This document shows positions 2,525-5,072 of a DNA stretch of 5,072 nt, one piece after another. How positions within the stretch are numbered: the first letter of the stretch is position 1; each line of letters begins with the position of its first letter. Source of the DNA: an uncultured Clostridia bacterium (GTDB lineage Bacteria; Bacillota; Clostridia; Peptostreptococcales; Anaerovoracaceae); the NCBI GenBank assembly GCA_946402595.1, contig CAMIWY010000133.1, positions 1 through 5,072 on the forward strand, written 5' to 3'. The notes beneath the pieces were generated by a model. That model ran no database searches and had not been told where the DNA came from. It was given only the letters and a program-made list of their open reading frames with translations. The position numbers were made by a program, and so were the translations under genes.

Positions 2525-5072
2525 TCAGGCAAATATTTCGGCATCCTCTTTAGCCTGTTTGCGTCTTCTCACATACTCTTTTATTACAAGTGTGAGCATG
2601 CTTCCGAATGCTGCGATGAAGAGTCCTCCGTACAGCCAGAGCATAGTGTTGTCTCCTGTCTTAGGCGGCACGCTCTTGGCTGTCCTGGATACCTTTACAG
2701 TCTGGCCGTCATCGTTCAGGTCCTTGTGGTCAGCCACAACAGTCTTATCAACCTTGGATACATCATCGCCCTTCTTGAACTCACCCAGTCTGTAGCAGTT
2801 CTCGAATGCTACGAGTTCCTTGCCGTCAATTTCTGTAGTGTCGATGATGAAGCTGACCTTGGCTGTACCGTCAGGTCTTGCCGGCTTGAACGGCTCACTC
2901 ATAACTGTGACAGGCTTGCCGTGCTCTACGAGCGGATCACCACTGTCCTTTACCATCAGTGTTCCCTCGAATACATACCACTTGGAAGTATCAAGGCCGA
3001 TATATGCGATGGTATCGATCAGCTGAGTATCCTTGGCAGCAGCAACAGTCTTGTCGCCCTTGCCGTTAGCAAGAGAAGTTCCGATGGCAGGCTTCTGAAC
3101 AGGAGTCTGAGCTACGTCCTTCTTAGGCTCGAGCTTGCCTGGTTCCTCAGGCTTCTCAGGGTTAGGATAAGTTACGTTTACGCACTCAGCTGTATTCCAG
3201 TAACCATCCTTATCGTCTGTCTTGTTCTTCTGGTATGCCATGTTGGTATCATGATTCTTCTCATCGAGAGAGTCGGAATCCTTGGCATTAGCTGCGAGGT
3301 ATGCCTTCGCTTCGTCCTTTACAACAGCAGTGTAAGTGACGGTAGCTTTCTCCCCAACATTCAGAGTGATGTTAGCTACCTTGTCATCCTTGCCCTTGTT
3401 GTTCCATGTTCCATTACCGGTGAACTTAACATCTTTCAGTACAGGAACAGTGAAGTACTCAGGGTTCTGAGTGAACTGATCAGTAACATCCATCGTGATC
3501 TCGATGTTTCCGGTGTTCTCTACATGGACCTCGTATTCAACTTCATCCTGTGCAAAGAAGCCGTACTTGTCTCCGGCAGACGGAGCCTTGGTAGTACGGA
3601 TCTTGTACATCTCGTACTTAGGATTCAGCTTTTCCCATGTTACAGTCTGACCTTCATCATCGATCTCTTCGTGTCTTGCAGCAACGTGTCCTTCACTGTC
3701 AAAGACCTTCTCGAACACTACTGTGTCCTTGCCATAAAGGCTGGTTGCATCGAATGTGAATGTGACCTTTACCTTGCCGCTGCTCATGAATGTCTTGAAT
3801 TCCTGTTCAGCAGTGATCTGCTTTCCGTTCATATCGAGTACAGGTGCCTTTGTTGCCTTGTCCATCAGAACTCCCTTGGCTGTATAGGTCTCACCCTTCT
3901 TGAGGTTCTTATACTCGATAACGTCAACGAGTGTGATCTCCTTCTGAGGTCTGATGTTCCTGTTCTTTCCGTCAACAGAAGCTGTAGTTCCGATCTCAGG
4001 GACATCATCAGTGATAGTCTCAAGATCAACAAATCCATTCTGGCTCTTCTGATCTACTGTGAAGTAGAACTTCTGAAGGATATATCCCTCGTTATGCTCG
4101 CATGGCATCTCTTCAAGGATATATGAATCATATGGGAGAGCTCCGAACTTGCTGTTCATAGGAGCCTTATCTCCGAACTCTCCTGTTCCGAACCATACTC
4201 CGTGCAGGATATCCTGTGATCTCTTCTCAAGATCTGCAGTCTTTATATCCTTTGCCTCAAGCAGGTCATCGAACGGGTTCTGCTTTCTTGCAGTATCTGC
4301 ATCCTCATCTTCATCGAGGTCCCCTGCAGATCTTCTGTCCTTAGTGGAGAAGAAACCATTCTTGTCAGTTACGACTACATGAGTCTCACCATTTGTAACA
4401 GAGATGATCTTGAACGGAACAAACGAGAATCTCTCGGAAGTAGAATCAGCTATCTTAGTTCCCTGGACATCTGATCTGTAGACATAGTTATCGAAAGTAA
4501 GAGCCATCTCGTTCTTATTGTCGTCAAAGCTGACGATCACACCATCTTCTCTGATGGTAAACATGTGCTCTGTCTTGTCTGTTCTCTGGTATGTCTCATT
4601 TGTCTTGGACTCGCGGATAGTGTAGGTTCCGTATGGAAGGTCATCTGCCAGAGTCTCAGCAGTATATGCCTTCTTCTCTTCGTTCCAGTGAACAGTGATC
4701 TTGCCAACGTCCTTGCCGGTAGGTACTCTCTTGATCGCTTCACTTTCAAAGAGGTCCTTCTTGGATTCGAGCTTATTCCAGTCGACCTTGTCAGTCTTGT
4801 TGTCGAGATCCTTGCGGACTACTACATCTCTTCCTGATACGTTCTTGATGGTCATGACGATGTCATCAAGTCTTGCTCCGCCGAGAGCCTCGGACTTTAC
4901 GAGTTCCTTATCTCTCTTGATGATCTGTACGCCGCCTCTCTCTACAGCCTCTCTTACCTTGTCTTCAGTCAGGTCAACGATCTTTCCGTCTTCACGGATA
5001 GTGAATGCTCTGGACCACTCAGTGTTCAGAAGATATCCCTTGGAAGGCTTTGTCTCCTTCACAAGATAAGAT
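2525..5072 (-). CDS. VaFE-repeat, SpaA-domain surface protein with sortase anchor (5' end outside window)
   Basis: The frame is open through the right edge (SYLVKETKPSKGY), so the GTG at 5062 is an internal Val codon, not the start; residues here are numbered from it. Seen in order: the end of a first SpaA/Cna-B-like domain (to about 42); a second (43-192) with candidate isopeptide Lys49 and Asn192 and Glu151 (YTIRE); a third (193-345) with GVWFG and GALPYDSYILEE; VaFE domain 1 (355-475); a DUF11-like domain (483-632); a Pro/Lys-rich linker (633-657); VaFE domain 2 (658-790); sortase signal VPPKTG (798-803); membrane helix (806-827); basic tail. VaFE domains form Thr-Gln ester cross-links. 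Candidates are Thr359/Gln472 with Asp380, Glu451 and His464, and Thr662/Gln787 with Asp683, Glu754 and His779. The Thr-Asp gap (21) and His-Gln gap (8) are the same in both. Role: wall-anchored adhesin or stalk, probably linked to cell contact (inference). Its export signal lies outside the window. Confidence 0.95.
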   Translation of the reverse strand, partial: SYLVKETKPSKGYLLNTEWSRAFTIREDGKIVDLTEDKVREAVERGGVQIIKRDKELVKSEALGGARLDDIVMTIKNVSGRDVVVRKDLDNKTDKVDWNKLESKKDLFESEAIKRVPTGKDVGKITVHWNEEKKAYTAETLADDLPYGTYTIRESKTNETYQRTDKTEHMFTIREDGVIVSFDDNKNEMALTFDNYVYRSDVQGTKIADSTSERFSFVPFKIISVTNGETHVVVTDKNGFFSTKDRRSAGDLDEDEDADTARKQNPFDDLLEAKDIKTADLEKRSQDILHGVWFGTGEFGDKAPMNSKFGALPYDSYILEEMPCEHNEGYILQKFYFTVDQKSQNGFVDLETITDDVPEIGTTASVDGKNRNIRPQKEITLVDVIEYKNLKKGETYTAKGVLMDKATKAPVLDMNGKQITAEQEFKTFMSSGKVKVTFTFDATSLYGKDTVVFEKVFDSEGHVAARHEEIDDEGQTVTWEKLNPKYEMYKIRTTKAPSAGDKYGFFAQDEVEYEVHVENTGNIEITMDVTDQFTQNPEYFTVPVLKDVKFTGNGTWNNKGKDDKVANITLNVGEKATVTYTAVVKDEAKAYLAANAKDSDSLDEKNHDTNMAYQKNKTDDKDGYWNTAECVNVTYPNPEKPEEPGKLEPKKDVAQTPVQKPAIGTSLANGKGDKTVAAAKDTQLIDTIAYIGLDTSKWYVFEGTLMVKDSGDPLVEHGKPVTVMSEPFKPARPDGTAKVSFIIDTTEIDGKELVAFENCYRLGEFKKGDDVSKVDKTVVADHKDLNDDGQTVKVSRTAKSVPPKTGDNTMLWLYGGLFIAAFGSMLTLVIKEYVRRRKQAKEDAEIFA
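2528..2677 (-). other. Sortase cell-wall sorting signal of the surface protein
   Basis: The last 50 residues contain VPPKTGDN, a 20-22 residue hydrophobic segment (MLWLYGGLFIAAFGSMLTLVI) and a basic tail (KEYVRRRKQAK). This is the three-part LPXTG-type signal, with P in place of L at the first motif position. Sortase would cut between Thr and Gly. The acidic end (EDAEIFA) after the basic stretch makes the cytoplasmic tail somewhat longer than usual. Confidence 0.9.

Noticed and set aside
2726..4126. 466-residue open frame on the plus strand opposite the surface-protein gene
   Set aside because: It is a shadow of the strongly biased codon use of the minus-strand gene. It has no ribosome binding site, and its composition (Leu/Ser/Val/Cys-rich, no domain pattern) is typical of antisense frames.
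5060..5062. GTG at 5062 as the start of the surface protein
   Set aside because: The frame continues to the window edge with SYL before VKETKPSKGY, which matches the interior of a SpaA domain, and no signal peptide follows. The gene is truncated by the window.

Overview
All supported genes in this window lie on the minus strand. The content points to an accessory (mobile) region of a Gram-positive anaerobe, most likely a clostridial Firmicute such as a Lachnospiraceae-type gut bacterium. Three things suggest this: a sortase-anchored SpaA/VaFE surface protein, strong AGGAGG-type ribosome binding sites, and a run of tiny overlapping genes around a RadC-like JAMM protein and a YdbC/PC4-like protein. 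That gene mix is typical of integrative conjugative elements. No relaxase, integrase, VirB4/VirD4 or sortase gene lies in the window, so 'conjugative element' is an inference from context.

Read in the direction of transcription (right to left): (1) 5072-2525 holds most of a large LPXTG-type surface protein whose N-terminus lies beyond the right edge. It has tandem SpaA/Cna-B-like domains, a VaFE ester-bond domain, a DUF11-like domain, a second VaFE domain, the sortase signal VPPKTG, a membrane helix and a basic tail. (2) An intrinsic terminator follows at 2463-2500. (3) Only about 25 bases later a compact operon begins: a winged-helix protein (2438-2118), a four-cysteine small protein (2115-1930), an unrecognised 96-residue protein (1982-1692), a 57-residue small protein (1759-1586), a RadC/JAMM protein (1605-1111) and a PC4-like ssDNA-binding protein (1096-800). 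Neighbours are 2-14 bases apart or overlap by 20-68 bases, so one mRNA and translational coupling are likely. (4) The 155-base gap at 645-799 has unusually dense symmetry: a 15-bp palindrome, an 8-bp-arm hairpin, and two 8-bp inverted repeats whose arms cross in the order needed for an RNA pseudoknot. A good promoter lies at its downstream end. (5) That promoter serves a membrane-anchored XRE-family regulator (644-1) that runs off the left edge.

A reasonable working picture is a cell-surface adhesin gene followed by a DNA-handling accessory operon, then an independently promoted membrane-tethered regulator. Most parts belong to known families. The least explained items are the structured 704-800 region, the small overlapping ORFs, and the way the operon is expressed just past a terminator.
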